A stretch of DNA of 64,000 bases from Oscillospiraceae bacterium (GTDB taxonomy: Bacteria > Bacillota > Clostridia > Oscillospirales > Ruminococcaceae): assembly GCA_017472735.1 (NCBI GenBank), contig JAFUOD010000018.1, positions 1-64,000 of the forward strand. The letters are read 5' to 3'. The notes under the pieces were generated by a model. That model was not told where the DNA came from and searched no databases. It worked only from the letters and a program-made list of their open reading frames with translations. Shown here in pieces: positions 56,941 through 64,000 of the stretch. Both the position numbers and the translations under genes were made by a program. Position 1 is the stretch's first letter. Each line of letters starts with the position of its first letter.

Positions 56941-57342
56941 ATGAACGAAGTAATCAAAGGCACCGAGTTTGTATCGACAACCATTGTAACCGAAAACAAC
57001 ACCGCATTCACCGTTGGCAGCGGCGAGGCAGAGGTTTTCTCGACCCCCATGATGGTAGCGCTTATGGAAAATTCAGCTTACCTTTGCTTAAAGCCTTATT
57101 TGGATGAAGATGAGACCTCGGTGGGAATTAAAATGGACACCACTCACGAGTCGGCATCGCCGATTGGGCTTGCAATTACCGCAAGAGCCACAATTACCGA
57201 GGTTAACGGCAAGATCATTACTTTCGAAGTTATCGCTTCCGATGCTTTCGGCATTATCGGCAGAGGTATGCATCAGCGTGCCGTTGTTAACACCGAGAAG
57301 TTTGTAAGCCGTGCAAACGCAAAGCTCGCATCTGTTGAATAG
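56941..57342 (+). CDS. FlK-like hotdog thioesterase
   Basis: A 133-residue protein of the fluoroacetyl-CoA thioesterase-like family. VFSTPMMVALMENSAYLCL supplies the Thr and Glu of the FlK triad and THESASPIGLAITARA the His; GRGMHQRAVVNTEKF ends it. It hydrolyses a small acyl-CoA; fluoroacetyl-CoA is unlikely in this setting. RBS AGGAG; single gene. Confidence 0.85.
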   Translation: MNEVIKGTEFVSTTIVTENNTAFTVGSGEAEVFSTPMMVALMENSAYLCLKPYLDEDETSVGIKMDTTHESASPIGLAITARATITEVNGKIITFEVIASDAFGIIGRGMHQRAVVNTEKFVSRANAKLASVE

Positions 57343-57352
57343 TTATAAAAAG

Positions 57353-57388
57353 CCGCTTAAGGATTATACTTAAGCGGTTTTGATTTTT
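57353..57388 (+). terminator. Terminator of the FlK-like gene
   Basis: CCGCTTAAG/CTTAAGCGG followed by TTTTGATTTTT. Confidence 0.85.
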
Positions 57389-57402
57389 AATTAAAGCAAA
57401 GA

Positions 57403-57430
57403 AAAAACCCGCCTCGGTAAGAGACGGGTT
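57403..57430 (-). terminator. Terminator of the 57448 lipoprotein gene
   Basis: Minus strand AACCCGTCTC/GAGGCGGGTT followed by TTTTTC. Confidence 0.8.
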
Positions 57431-57447
57431 AATTTTTTAGGTTTTAA

Positions 57448-57831
57448 TTACTGTTCAACGTAGTTAGGGCCGAAGTAAGCAATGCCGTCAACAGTGTTCT
57501 GGATAACATCCATGGTCTTGTCGAATACGTATTCAACACCGGGATCTTCCTCTGCTGCACCGTCAACCTTGAGGGTGAGGATGTAGGAAGGAATTTCGGG
57601 ATCGTTTTCCATAACAGTGTATGTACCCTTGACTTCCATATCGGAAAGGCTGCTGGTGATGGTGTAAGTACCAACGTTTTCATCAGCGTTGTATTCGCCG
57701 AAAGTGATGGTGTTGGTGCCGGTGCCGTCAGAGTAAGCGGTGCCTGCAACAGGAGCTTCAAGCTTGGTGCATGCAGTGCATACAGCGAGAACCATAACTA
57801 AAACGAGTGCTACTGAAATTAATCTTTTCAT
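57448..57831 (-). CDS. Small lipoprotein with a beta-rich domain
   Basis: A 127-residue secreted lipoprotein. MKRLISVALVLVMVLAVCTAC ends in a lipobox (Cys at residue 21). The mature part alternates strands (GTNTITFGEYNADENVGTYT, MEVKGTYTVMEND), a small beta-barrel-like pattern seen in lipocalin-like lipoproteins. Function unknown. The gene has its own promoter and terminator. Confidence 0.7.
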   Translation of the reverse strand: MKRLISVALVLVMVLAVCTACTKLEAPVAGTAYSDGTGTNTITFGEYNADENVGTYTITSSLSDMEVKGTYTVMENDPEIPSYILTLKVDGAAEEDPGVEYVFDKTMDVIQNTVDGIAYFGPNYVEQ

Positions 57832-57885
57832 GTTAATTAATCCCCCGATAGAATCTAGTATAGTCGATTTGCTAATCGCAACTAT

Positions 57886-57914
57886 ATTATAACCCCAACA
57901 AAAGCAGTTGTCAA
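57886..57914 (-). promoter_or_regulatory. Promoter of the 57448 gene
   Basis: Minus strand TTGACA (57914-57909) and TATAAT (57891-57886), 17-base spacer. Confidence 0.85.
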
Positions 57915-58019
57915 TAAATTATTGATATTAAACAGCCAACATTGTGATAATTATACAGTTTGACTCAGCACGATTTGTTGAAAATTCCGATTATATTAAA
58001 CGATTTAAACCGACAGGCT

Positions 58020-58478
58020 TCACTTATCTTTAGTTGTAGACTTATTATATCCCTTGGGGCTTATGCCTTTCGAGCCCGAAACAAAGTATTTAATTATATT
58101 CCGCCTTGTTACAATGCCGATAAATTTGCCCTCGTCATCAGTCACGGGCACAAAATTTTGGCGCATGGCAAGCTCTAAAAGCTCATCCATCGTGGCGGTT
58201 ATTCTCACAGCGGCGCGGTCTTTATGCACGAGGTCTTTAAGTAAAAGCTCCTCGGCATCATAAATCGAAACTCCGTCGGTGTCGGTAATGCTCTCGTCAA
58301 GCATATACCACAAAAAGTCGCCCTCGGTAACGGTGCCGATGTATTTACCGCTTCTGTCAATTACAGGGGTCGAGGAATACCCGTGGTGGCGCATTTTTTC
58401 AAGCGCCTGACGTATCGAATAGTCGTCATAAAGGTATGCAACATCTTTTTTTAGTGTTAAGAAAAAAGCTATGTTCAT
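58020..58478 (-). CDS. CBS-domain pair protein
   Basis: A 152-residue cytosolic protein made of two CBS motifs (DYSIRQALEKMRHHGYSSTP, VIDRSGKYIGTVTEGDF; then VRITATMDELLELAMRQNFV, PVTDDEGKFIGIVTRRNI). Such pairs bind adenine nucleotides or cyclic-di-AMP. It overlaps the VanY-like gene by four bases. It resembles CbpB-type proteins; the ligand is unknown. Confidence 0.85.
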   Translation of the reverse strand: MNIAFFLTLKKDVAYLYDDYSIRQALEKMRHHGYSSTPVIDRSGKYIGTVTEGDFLWYMLDESITDTDGVSIYDAEELLLKDLVHKDRAAVRITATMDELLELAMRQNFVPVTDDEGKFIGIVTRRNIIKYFVSGSKGISPKGYNKSTTKDK

Positions 58479-59467
58479 TCTAAATCTTCTTCCGTTTCTT
58501 CGTTGATAGGCACATCATCTGCCCAAACATACTGTTCAAAAAATTCTTCTAAGCACAAGCCCGAATCTCTTATCAGAGCGGCATATTCAACACCTACATA
58601 TCTGTAATGCCAAGGCTCGTAAATATAGCCTGTAATGTCGGTTTTGTCCTTTAAATATCGCAATATGAAACCGTAATCCGCCGCGTTTTCCTGAAGCCAT
58701 GCAAACTCTTTCGTTTGGTCAAACGCCTCATAGGTATCCCAGTCGTCCTCTGTCACAATATCAACCGCAAGGCCTGCATTGTGCTCGCTTGTTCCGGGCA
58801 GGGCGATGTTAATTAAAACATCGTTATAGGCTTCGTCATATGTCCAACCGTATTTTTCCATTCGCGACTTGATGTTGCGCTCAAACAGCTTTTTTTGATA
58901 GCTCACGGTGCGGTAAGCCGACAAGACCTTAAGCTCGATTCCGTCTTTTTCGGCCGCTTCAATCATATCACGGCAATACTTTGCGGCGGTAACTTCAAGC
59001 TCATAAGACCCTTGCACATAATCGGTCTCGATTTCATAATCGTCGGGCAGAGGGTACCGGTGGTTTACCAAAAAGAAATGTTCGTTTTCTTTAATTTCAA
59101 TAACCTCGCTTTCAGTTTCTTCAAGGGTTGTGGTTTCTTCTTCCTTGGGGTCAACTTCCGGCTCGGTGGCGGTAACCTCGGTTTCTTCGGTCGAGGTAAC
59201 TTCTTCGGTCATAGCTTCTGTGGCGGGTACCTCGTCAGAGGTTTCTTCAGTCGAAGCTGCGATTTCAGCAGTCGTTGGGGTCTTGGTAGTTGCAGCGGCT
59301 TCGGTCGTTACATCCTCGTCAGAGGTTGCGGCAGGGGCAGTAACGCTTGCCTGCAAATTATCCTCGGTTACAAGGGGGGTGCTGTCACCCTCTTTAACAG
59401 GAGCGCTTACACAGCCGCAAAGCGACAGCAAAACAGCCGCCAAAACAATATATAATGTATATCTCAT
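58475..59467 (-). CDS. VanY-type D-alanyl-D-alanine carboxypeptidase lipoprotein
   Basis: A 330-residue lipoprotein: signal with lipobox LCGC (Cys near residue 19), a Thr/Glu-rich wall-spanning linker (residues about 25-125) and an M15B peptidase domain with TSEHNAGLAVDIV (zinc His and Asp), the E-P-W-H-Y-R-Y catalytic Glu/His block, and YGFILRYLKDKTDITGYIYE. It trims the terminal D-Ala of peptidoglycan. The order VanY-like then CBS protein suggests nucleotide-controlled wall metabolism. Confidence 0.88.
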   Translation of the reverse strand: MRYTLYIVLAAVLLSLCGCVSAPVKEGDSTPLVTEDNLQASVTAPAATSDEDVTTEAAATTKTPTTAEIAASTEETSDEVPATEAMTEEVTSTEETEVTATEPEVDPKEEETTTLEETESEVIEIKENEHFFLVNHRYPLPDDYEIETDYVQGSYELEVTAAKYCRDMIEAAEKDGIELKVLSAYRTVSYQKKLFERNIKSRMEKYGWTYDEAYNDVLINIALPGTSEHNAGLAVDIVTEDDWDTYEAFDQTKEFAWLQENAADYGFILRYLKDKTDITGYIYEPWHYRYVGVEYAALIRDSGLCLEEFFEQYVWADDVPINEETEEDLE

Positions 59468-59503
59468 AAGGGGTCACATCCTTTATATATTCGTGCCATA
59501 AGC

Positions 59504-59532
59504 ATTTTATCACAATCGGCGGTGTTTGTCTA
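59504..59532 (-). promoter_or_regulatory. Promoter of the VanY-like/CBS operon
   Basis: Minus strand TAGACA (59532-59527) and TAAAAT (59509-59504), 17-base spacer. Confidence 0.65.
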
Positions 59533-59604
59533 TAAAACAATATTGCTGCTTAATAACAAGATTAGTGGATAATTATTTTAATATTGTGAAAGAAAGGAGT
59601 AAAA

Positions 59605-60744
59605 ATGCTGAAAAGTCCGAATAACTTTAAAACACTTATGACGGTTTTTGGCGGACTGACCGCACTTGCATTGTTCTCGGCGTTGGTGTTGTTGTTTAAA
59701 ACCTTGCCTTACTCTGAGGTTTTTGTTAACATAACCGAGTTTGCCGCCGAGCTTACAACAGGTAATTTTAACCGTGATGAAGCGGATGTAACCGTCAACG
59801 AGACCGCAAACGAGGATACAGAGGTCATAAACACCTCGCCAAAAGGTGACGGCGTTGCAGACAGCCTGATCACACTTTCGGGGCATTTGTTTGAATTCGA
59901 GGCAGAAAAAGAAGATGCCGAGCTTCCCGAGGAGGAGCTTACGCCCTCGCAGATAAGCGGACCGATAATAAGAAAGACATATGCTTATAACACCTCGGCA
60001 AGCTGTGTTGAGCTGCCTTTTGGCGGGCTTATGCGAAACGATACCGACATCGACACTGATTATCTTTATGACCAGTGTACCCGCGAGCCTGCTGTTGAGA
60101 TCGACCTTGATGACGGGCCTCTTGTTTTGATAATGCATACCCACACGACCGAAAGCTATGAGGACTATGCCAAAGAGTTTTATGATGAGAATGATAAGTC
60201 ACGCTCGACCGATTTAAGCCGAACAGTGGTTGCAGTGGGCGAGAAAATTGTTGAAAAGCTTGAAGAAGCAGACATTGGTGTAATTCACGACACAACGATG
60301 TTCGATTACCCCAATTATTCGGGTGCTTATGACAGAAGCTCGGAGAGAATTGTTGAAATTTTAGAAGAGTATCCAAGTATTCAAATCGTTATTGATGTTC
60401 ACCGCGATGCAATTGAAGCAGACGGAGTGCGCTATGCCCCTGTTGCGGAAATTAACGGAAAAACAGCGGCACAGGTTATGATCATATGCGGATATGTCAA
60501 CGTTCCTCAATATAGATATAATCTGCGCTTGGCGTCTCGTTTGCAGTCGGTTATGGAGGAGAATTACCCAGGGCTTACAAGACCTCTTTTGTTTTATGAG
60601 CGCAATTATAACCAAGAGCTTACCAAGGGCAGCTTTCTTTTAGAGATGGGGTCAAGCTCGAACAGCCTTGACGAAGCACTTTATAGCGGCGAGCTTGTGG
60701 GAGAATGTTTAAAACAGCTTATTTTAGAGCTTGCAAACCAGTGA
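59605..60744 (+). CDS. spoIIP: Stage II sporulation protein P (cell wall hydrolase)
   Basis: A 379-residue protein with an N-terminal membrane anchor (LTALALFSALVLLFK), a low-complexity acidic linker and a C-terminal amidase/endopeptidase domain: LVLIMHTHTTESY, RSTDLSRTVVAVGEKI, VIDVHRDAI, GSFLLEMGSSSNSLDEA, which are the SpoIIP signature blocks. It removes septal peptidoglycan during engulfment with SpoIID. RBS AAAGGAG. Confidence 0.92.
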   Translation: MLKSPNNFKTLMTVFGGLTALALFSALVLLFKTLPYSEVFVNITEFAAELTTGNFNRDEADVTVNETANEDTEVINTSPKGDGVADSLITLSGHLFEFEAEKEDAELPEEELTPSQISGPIIRKTYAYNTSASCVELPFGGLMRNDTDIDTDYLYDQCTREPAVEIDLDDGPLVLIMHTHTTESYEDYAKEFYDENDKSRSTDLSRTVVAVGEKIVEKLEEADIGVIHDTTMFDYPNYSGAYDRSSERIVEILEEYPSIQIVIDVHRDAIEADGVRYAPVAEINGKTAAQVMIICGYVNVPQYRYNLRLASRLQSVMEENYPGLTRPLLFYERNYNQELTKGSFLLEMGSSSNSLDEALYSGELVGECLKQLILELANQ

Positions 60745-60770
60745 TTTTTAATAAAATTTATCTTTAACTA

Positions 60771-60799
60771 TTGGCAAAACCGCCTAAATGTGATACAAT
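60771..60799 (+). promoter_or_regulatory. Promoter of the ACT/DUF711 unit
   Basis: TTGGCA at 60771-60776 and TACAAT at 60794-60799 with a 17-base spacer. Confidence 0.75.
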
Positions 60800-60844
60800 A
60801 GCTTTAACTTGTTAAAACCTTAACGAAAAAGGAGAATATTTAAG

Positions 60845-61114
60845 ATGAAAGCAGTTATTTCGGTAATCGGCAAGGACGCAGTAGGCATTTTGGCAAAGGT
60901 TTCGACCATTTGCGCTGAAAACAACGCAAACGTAACCGAGGTTACACAGTCGGTTTTGCAGGATGTTTTTGCAATGGTTATGCTTGTTGATATTACAAAC
61001 CTTTCGACACCTTTAGCACAGCTGAGCGATAAGATGACGGCACTCGGCAAAGAACTCGGGCTTTCAATCTATGTAATGCATGAAGATATATTCAACACGA
61101 TGCACCATATATAA
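60845..61114 (+). CDS. ACT-domain protein (UPF0237 family)
   Basis: An 89-residue single ACT domain: KAVISVIGKDAVGILAKVST, NNANVTEVTQSVLQDVFAMV and IYVMHEDIFNTMHHI match UPF0237. ACT domains bind amino acids or other small ligands. In Firmicutes this gene normally directly precedes a DUF711 gene; here 391 bases of repeated DNA separate them. The last codons are duplicated downstream at 61249-61282. Confidence 0.9.
   Translation: MKAVISVIGKDAVGILAKVSTICAENNANVTEVTQSVLQDVFAMVMLVDITNLSTPLAQLSDKMTALGKELGLSIYVMHEDIFNTMHHI
61080..61113 (+). repeat. 34-bp direct repeat, copy 1 (3' end of the ACT gene)
   Basis: Begins ATGAAGATATATTCAACACG and ends CCATATATA; an exact copy is at 61249-61282. Confidence 0.9.
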
Positions 61115-61129
61115 AAGTTAAATGGGCAT

Positions 61130-61242
61130 TTTGAAATTTGGCTCGGTTTCGCGAAGCGAAATTAAAGAGCGGTGCTCTTGAAAGAGACAAATTTATAACC
61201 GACGTGCAGGCAGTGACCTTAACAGCAAACTTTACCGTCGGT
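61130..61242. repeat. Structured four-stem repeat element, copy 2
   Basis: P1 AAATTTG/CAAATTT (61134-61140 with 61188-61194) encloses P2 TTTCGC-GAA-GCGAAA (61147-61161) and P3 AAGAGC-GGT-GCTCTT (61165-61179); P4 ACCGACG/CGTCGGT (61198-61204 with 61236-61242) encloses GCAGGCAGTGACCTT. Relative to copy 1 at 23681, every stem is kept while the bases change in pairs. It sits exactly between two 34-bp direct repeats. Confidence 0.7.
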
Positions 61243-61248
61243 TTATGT

Positions 61249-61282
61249 ATGAAGATATATTCAACACGATGCACCATATATA
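61249..61282 (+). repeat. 34-bp direct repeat, copy 2
   Basis: Identical to 61080-61113, so the end of the ACT gene occurs twice, on either side of the structured element. Confidence 0.9.
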
Positions 61283-61289
61283 GCCGATA

Positions 61290-61485
61290 ATCACGGGTTA
61301 GGTTTGGCGACGACGTCGCACAGCGCGCTTTGAAGCGATAGCGAGAAGCTGTGCGTGCGGTGGAGGAGCGGGTTTTCGCTGCATTTTTACGATATATAAA
61401 TGCCGACTGTTTTGCGGTGGCGCCACGCCTCGCACAAGGCTTCGCCTTACGCTCGGCACTTGCGCCGCACCCTAATCACCTCATC
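61290..61485. repeat. GC-rich intergenic block
   Basis: Carries GGCGACGACGTCGC, GTGCGGTGGAGGAGCGGG and GTGGCGCCACGCCTCGCAC motifs, like the other GC-rich blocks, with an AT-rich island (ACGATATATAAATG) inside. No gene is credible. Confidence 0.5.
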
Positions 61486-61505
61486 AAGAAAGGTAACGAT
61501 ATAAA

Positions 61506-62861
61506 ATGATAAACTTAAGCGACATTTTAGAAACGATACGCATGATTCAGGACGAATGTTTAGATATTCGCACCATTACCATGGGCATTTCTCTTTTAGA
61601 CTGCATTGATGCCGACATTGATGTAGCCTGCGAGAAGGTATATAAAAAGATCACCACCTGCGCTAAAGATTTAGTGCGTGTTGGCGAGGAGATCGAAAAA
61701 GAGTACGGTATTCCGATAATTAACAAGAGGATTTCGGTAACGCCTATTTCAATCATCTCGGCGGCATGCAAAGAAAGCCCTGTTAAGTTTGCTATAACCA
61801 TGGATAAAGCGGCAGAAGCTGTGGGCGTTAACCTCATCGGCGGATATTCTGCGCTTGTTCAAAAGGGCTTTGCCGCAGGCGACAAAGAGCTTATCGAATC
61901 AATTCCCGAGGCTTTAAAGGTAACAAGCCGTGTTTGCTCGTCGGTCAACGTTGGCTCGACCAAAACAGGCATTAACTTAGACGCTTGCAAAATCATGGGC
62001 AGAATCGTTAAAGAATGTGCCGAGGCTACTGTTGATACAAATTGCTTTGGTGCAGCAAAGCTTGTTGTTTTTTGCAACGCTGTTGAGGATAACCCCTTTA
62101 TGGCAGGTGCTTTCCATGGTGTTGGCGAGCCTGACTGCATTATTAACGTAGGCGTTTCGGGCCCCGGTGTTGTAAGGGCGGCACTTGCAAAGCACCCCAA
62201 CGCCGACATAAACGAAATTGCGGGCATTATTAAAACCACCGCTTATAAAATCACCCGTGTAGGTCAGCTTGTCGGCGTTACAGCGTCCGAGCGTTTGGGT
62301 GTGCCTTTTGGAATCGTTGATCTTTCGCTTGCACCTACACCCGCAGTAGGCGACTCGGTTGCCCATATTTTAGAGGAAATAGGTCTTGAACAGTGCGGTT
62401 GCCCCGGCACCACCGCAACCTTAGCCCTTTTGAACGACGCTGTTAAAAAAGGCGGCGTAATGGCCTGCTCGTCTGTCGGCGGTCTTTCGGGCGCTTTTAT
62501 TCCTGTTTCCGAGGATGCAGGCATGATCGACGCTGCAAAAAGCGGCTGCCTTACCCTTGAAAAGTTAGAGGCTATGACCGCTGTTTGCTCGGTAGGCCTT
62601 GATATGATAGTTGTACCCGGCGACACCACTGCCGACACCATTGCGGCACTTATTGCCGATGAAGCCGCTATAGGCATGGTAAACTCGAAAACAACAGCCG
62701 TGCGTGTTATTCCTGCAATTGGCATGGATGTTGGCGAAGAACTTGACTGGGGCGGACTTTTCGGCTGCGGCCCTGTAATGAAGATAAACACCTATTCACC
62801 CTCGAAATTTATTAACCGAGGCGGACAGATACCCGCACCGCTTCACAGCCTTAAAAACTAA
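61506..62861 (+). CDS. DUF711/UPF0210 family protein
   Basis: A 451-residue PFL-fold protein of the UPF0210 family: [53 protein letters not shown], and [20 protein letters not shown] are its usual blocks. The structure resembles pyruvate-formate-lyase-like barrels but the reaction is unknown. It belongs with the ACT-domain gene upstream. RBS AAAGG. Confidence 0.9.
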   Translation: MINLSDILETIRMIQDECLDIRTITMGISLLDCIDADIDVACEKVYKKITTCAKDLVRVGEEIEKEYGIPIINKRISVTPISIISAACKESPVKFAITMDKAAEAVGVNLIGGYSALVQKGFAAGDKELIESIPEALKVTSRVCSSVNVGSTKTGINLDACKIMGRIVKECAEATVDTNCFGAAKLVVFCNAVEDNPFMAGAFHGVGEPDCIINVGVSGPGVVRAALAKHPNADINEIAGIIKTTAYKITRVGQLVGVTASERLGVPFGIVDLSLAPTPAVGDSVAHILEEIGLEQCGCPGTTATLALLNDAVKKGGVMACSSVGGLSGAFIPVSEDAGMIDAAKSGCLTLEKLEAMTAVCSVGLDMIVVPGDTTADTIAALIADEAAIGMVNSKTTAVRVIPAIGMDVGEELDWGGLFGCGPVMKINTYSPSKFINRGGQIPAPLHSLKN

Positions 62862-62916
62862 CAGCACTTTAATAAATCAGCAGAAGTTTAGTCCCTCCTG
62901 CTGATTTTTTAGATTA

Positions 62917-62978
62917 ACCCCCTCGCCTTTAGGGGAGGGGGTGTTTCAGCTTTGCTGAAACGGGGGTGGGGTGAGGTG
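62917..62978. repeat. Dispersed two-hairpin repeat, copy C
   Basis: CCCCCTCGCC/GGGGAGGGGG and TTTCAGC/GCTGAAA form two stems, with GGGGTGGGGTGAGG after them. It shares the two-stem plan of copies A and B, with a different sequence. Confidence 0.45.
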
Positions 62979-63150
62979 GCGTGGTTGACCCATGGGCAAC
63001 AAGTGCCGCATCCGTCGGCGAAGCCGACAACCTTTTAACAAATTATTTTGCAAAACGCCCGAATTACGGTTGATTTTCCCCAACTCAACCGCCGGTGTGT
63101 AGAGTTTTAAACAAAAACAAGCTAAAATGAATGTGAAAGGAGGCAAAATG

Positions 63151-63765
63151 ATGGATCAATTAAAGATTGGCAAGTTTATTGCCGAGCGCAGAAAAGCAAA
63201 TAATCTGACTCAGATGCAGCTGGCAGAAAAATTAAACATTACCGACAGAGCAGTTTCAAAATGGGAAACGGGAAAGGCGATGCCTGATTCTTCCATCATG
63301 CTTGAACTTTGTGATGTTCTTGAAATCACTGTAAATGACTTATTGAATGGGGAGATTGTAACAATGGAAAACTATAACAAGGAATTAGAAAACAACTTGC
63401 TTGAAATGATAAAGCAAAAAGAGGAAAGCGACAAAAGATTACTTCGGGCGGAAATTGTAATGGGCATATGTTGCATTTTACCGCTTATTGCTTCGACCGT
63501 AATCGTTTCTTTCGTGCCCATGGAAGAGTGGTTAGCCGCTGTGATCGTCTTAACGAGTATAATTCCTCTGTTAATTGCAACTCCGTTTGCATTAAGAATC
63601 GAGCAAAAAGCAGGATATTACGAATGTGCCAAATGCGGCCACCGATATGTTCCCACATACAAAAGCGTTTTTATGGCAATGCACACTAACAGAACGAGAT
63701 ATATGAAATGTCCCGAATGTCACAAGAAATCGTGGCAGAAAAAAGTTCTGACCAAAGAACAATAA
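63151..63765 (+). CDS. XRE regulator with membrane helices and a zinc ribbon
   Basis: A 204-residue protein. Residues about 3-65 are an XRE helix-turn-helix (IGKFIAERRKANNLTQMQLA, ITDRAVSKWETGKAMPDSS). A coiled segment leads to two membrane helices (VMGICCILPLIASTVIVSFV and WLAAVIVLTSIIPLLIATPF). The C-terminus is a zinc ribbon (CAKCGHRY, then KCPECHKK). It is a membrane-tied regulator of unknown target. ATG 63151 is seven bases after AAAGGAGG; ATG 63148 is the alternative. Confidence 0.8.
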   Translation: MDQLKIGKFIAERRKANNLTQMQLAEKLNITDRAVSKWETGKAMPDSSIMLELCDVLEITVNDLLNGEIVTMENYNKELENNLLEMIKQKEESDKRLLRAEIVMGICCILPLIASTVIVSFVPMEEWLAAVIVLTSIIPLLIATPFALRIEQKAGYYECAKCGHRYVPTYKSVFMAMHTNRTRYMKCPECHKKSWQKKVLTKEQ

Positions 63766-63772
63766 ACTGCAA

Positions 63773-63805
63773 AAAACAGTACCGATATTCGGTGCTGTTT
63801 TGTTT
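63773..63805 (+). terminator. Terminator of the 63151 gene
   Basis: AAAACAGTACCGA/TCGGTGCTGTTTT followed by GTTTT. Confidence 0.85.
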
Positions 63806-63925
63806 TAACAGGCTTTTGAATTAACATTACCTTAACGTTTTCTAAAAACAATTTAAACAACATAGTTATATAATTGGGACAAGTAAAATAATTGCCCTTA
63901 AAAGCACTATCATTTTGTCGAAAAA

Positions 63926-63936
63926 TGTGCTATAAT
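63926..63936 (+). promoter_or_regulatory. Extended -10 promoter of the last gene
   Basis: TGTGCTATAAT, 30 bases before the ATG at 63966. Confidence 0.6.
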
Positions 63937-63965
63937 ATTTTTATTATTTATTTGTAGGTGAAGTA

Positions 63966-64000
63966 ATGAAACTGATTTTCAGCATGATAATAGGATATTT
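63966..64000 (+). CDS. Start of a gene cut by the window edge
   Basis: ATG 63966 with RBS-like AGGTGAA begins MKLIFSMIIGY. The hydrophobic start suggests a membrane protein; it is compatible with PlsY but 11 residues are too few to name it. Confidence 0.5.
   Translation, partial: MKLIFSMIIGY

Noticed and set aside
1-64000. CRISPR arrays, rRNA genes, complete IS elements or prophage structural genes
   Set aside because: No regularly spaced repeats, rRNA sequence, transposase gene or capsid/tail genes were seen.

Overview
The window looks like the chromosome of a spore-forming, anaerobic, low-to-mid GC Firmicute of the Clostridia, most like the Oscillospiraceae/Ruminococcaceae of the gut or rumen. 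Reasons: SpoVT, SpoIIP and a CotF-like coat protein; T-box leaders; a PyrR-type attenuator; a ferredoxin-linked 2-oxoacid oxidoreductase; a ferredoxin-thioredoxin-reductase-like protein; and Gram-positive RBSs and LexA boxes. No rRNA is present, so the genus is inference.

Region 1 (1 to about 6860) is the right end of an integrative element. It is more AT-rich than the rest. It carries a Y-family polymerase, a lone LexA-type DNA-binding domain, XRE regulators, two proteins resembling inactive serine recombinases, a PemK/MazF toxin homologue, a DUF6462-like protein, a ribbon-helix-helix regulator under a palindromic promoter, and a Tn916-type tyrosine integrase followed by repeats that probably mark the element end. 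Region 2 (7000-8350) holds an NapH-like Fe-S membrane protein and a type I toxin-antitoxin locus: a 28-codon holin-like toxin with its own antisense RNA.

Region 3 (8350-21820) is ordinary chromosome: ZIP transporter, thioredoxin with its reductase-like partner, four tRNAs (Val, Asp, Phe, Gly) plus tRNA-Thr, a PAP2 phosphatase, a signal-peptidase-like protein without its serine, a phosphofructokinase-like sugar kinase, SpoVT, a GH3 glycosidase, a eukaryote-type glycogen branching enzyme and a DUF975 protein. Region 4 (21824-31920) is one minus-strand pyrimidine operon, pyrC-carA-carB-pyrK-pyrD-pyrF-pyrE-pyrB, behind a PyrR-type attenuator. CarA has lost its catalytic Cys and His, and PyrB carries a PyrI-like zinc tail.

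Region 5 (32000-46800) is the most interesting part. Three T-box leaders, whose specifier triplets I read as CTC (Leu), ATC (Ile) and GTA (Val), each precede a gene for an AMP-forming acyl-CoA synthetase. Two of the synthetases are fused behind an XRE helix-turn-helix and a cupin; the third is fused behind a sugar-isomerase-like TIM barrel. The Val unit continues into a four-subunit 2-oxoacid:ferredoxin oxidoreductase and a branched-chain aminotransferase. Together these would make Leu, Ile and Val from isovalerate, 2-methylbutyrate and isobutyrate by activation, reductive carboxylation and transamination, each arm switched on by shortage of its own amino acid. A LeuA-like protein that seems catalytically dead heads the Leu unit.

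Region 6 (46990-64000) holds methionine genes (metY, acetyl-type metA), two thioesterases, a coat protein, an ECF sigma/anti-sigma pair, tcdA, an SOS-boxed dinB, typA, a VanY-like lipoprotein with a CBS protein, spoIIP, an ACT/DUF711 pair split by an inserted structured repeat, and an XRE membrane regulator. Intergenic spaces across the chromosomal part contain several families of repeated palindromic DNA, one of which shows covarying stems.
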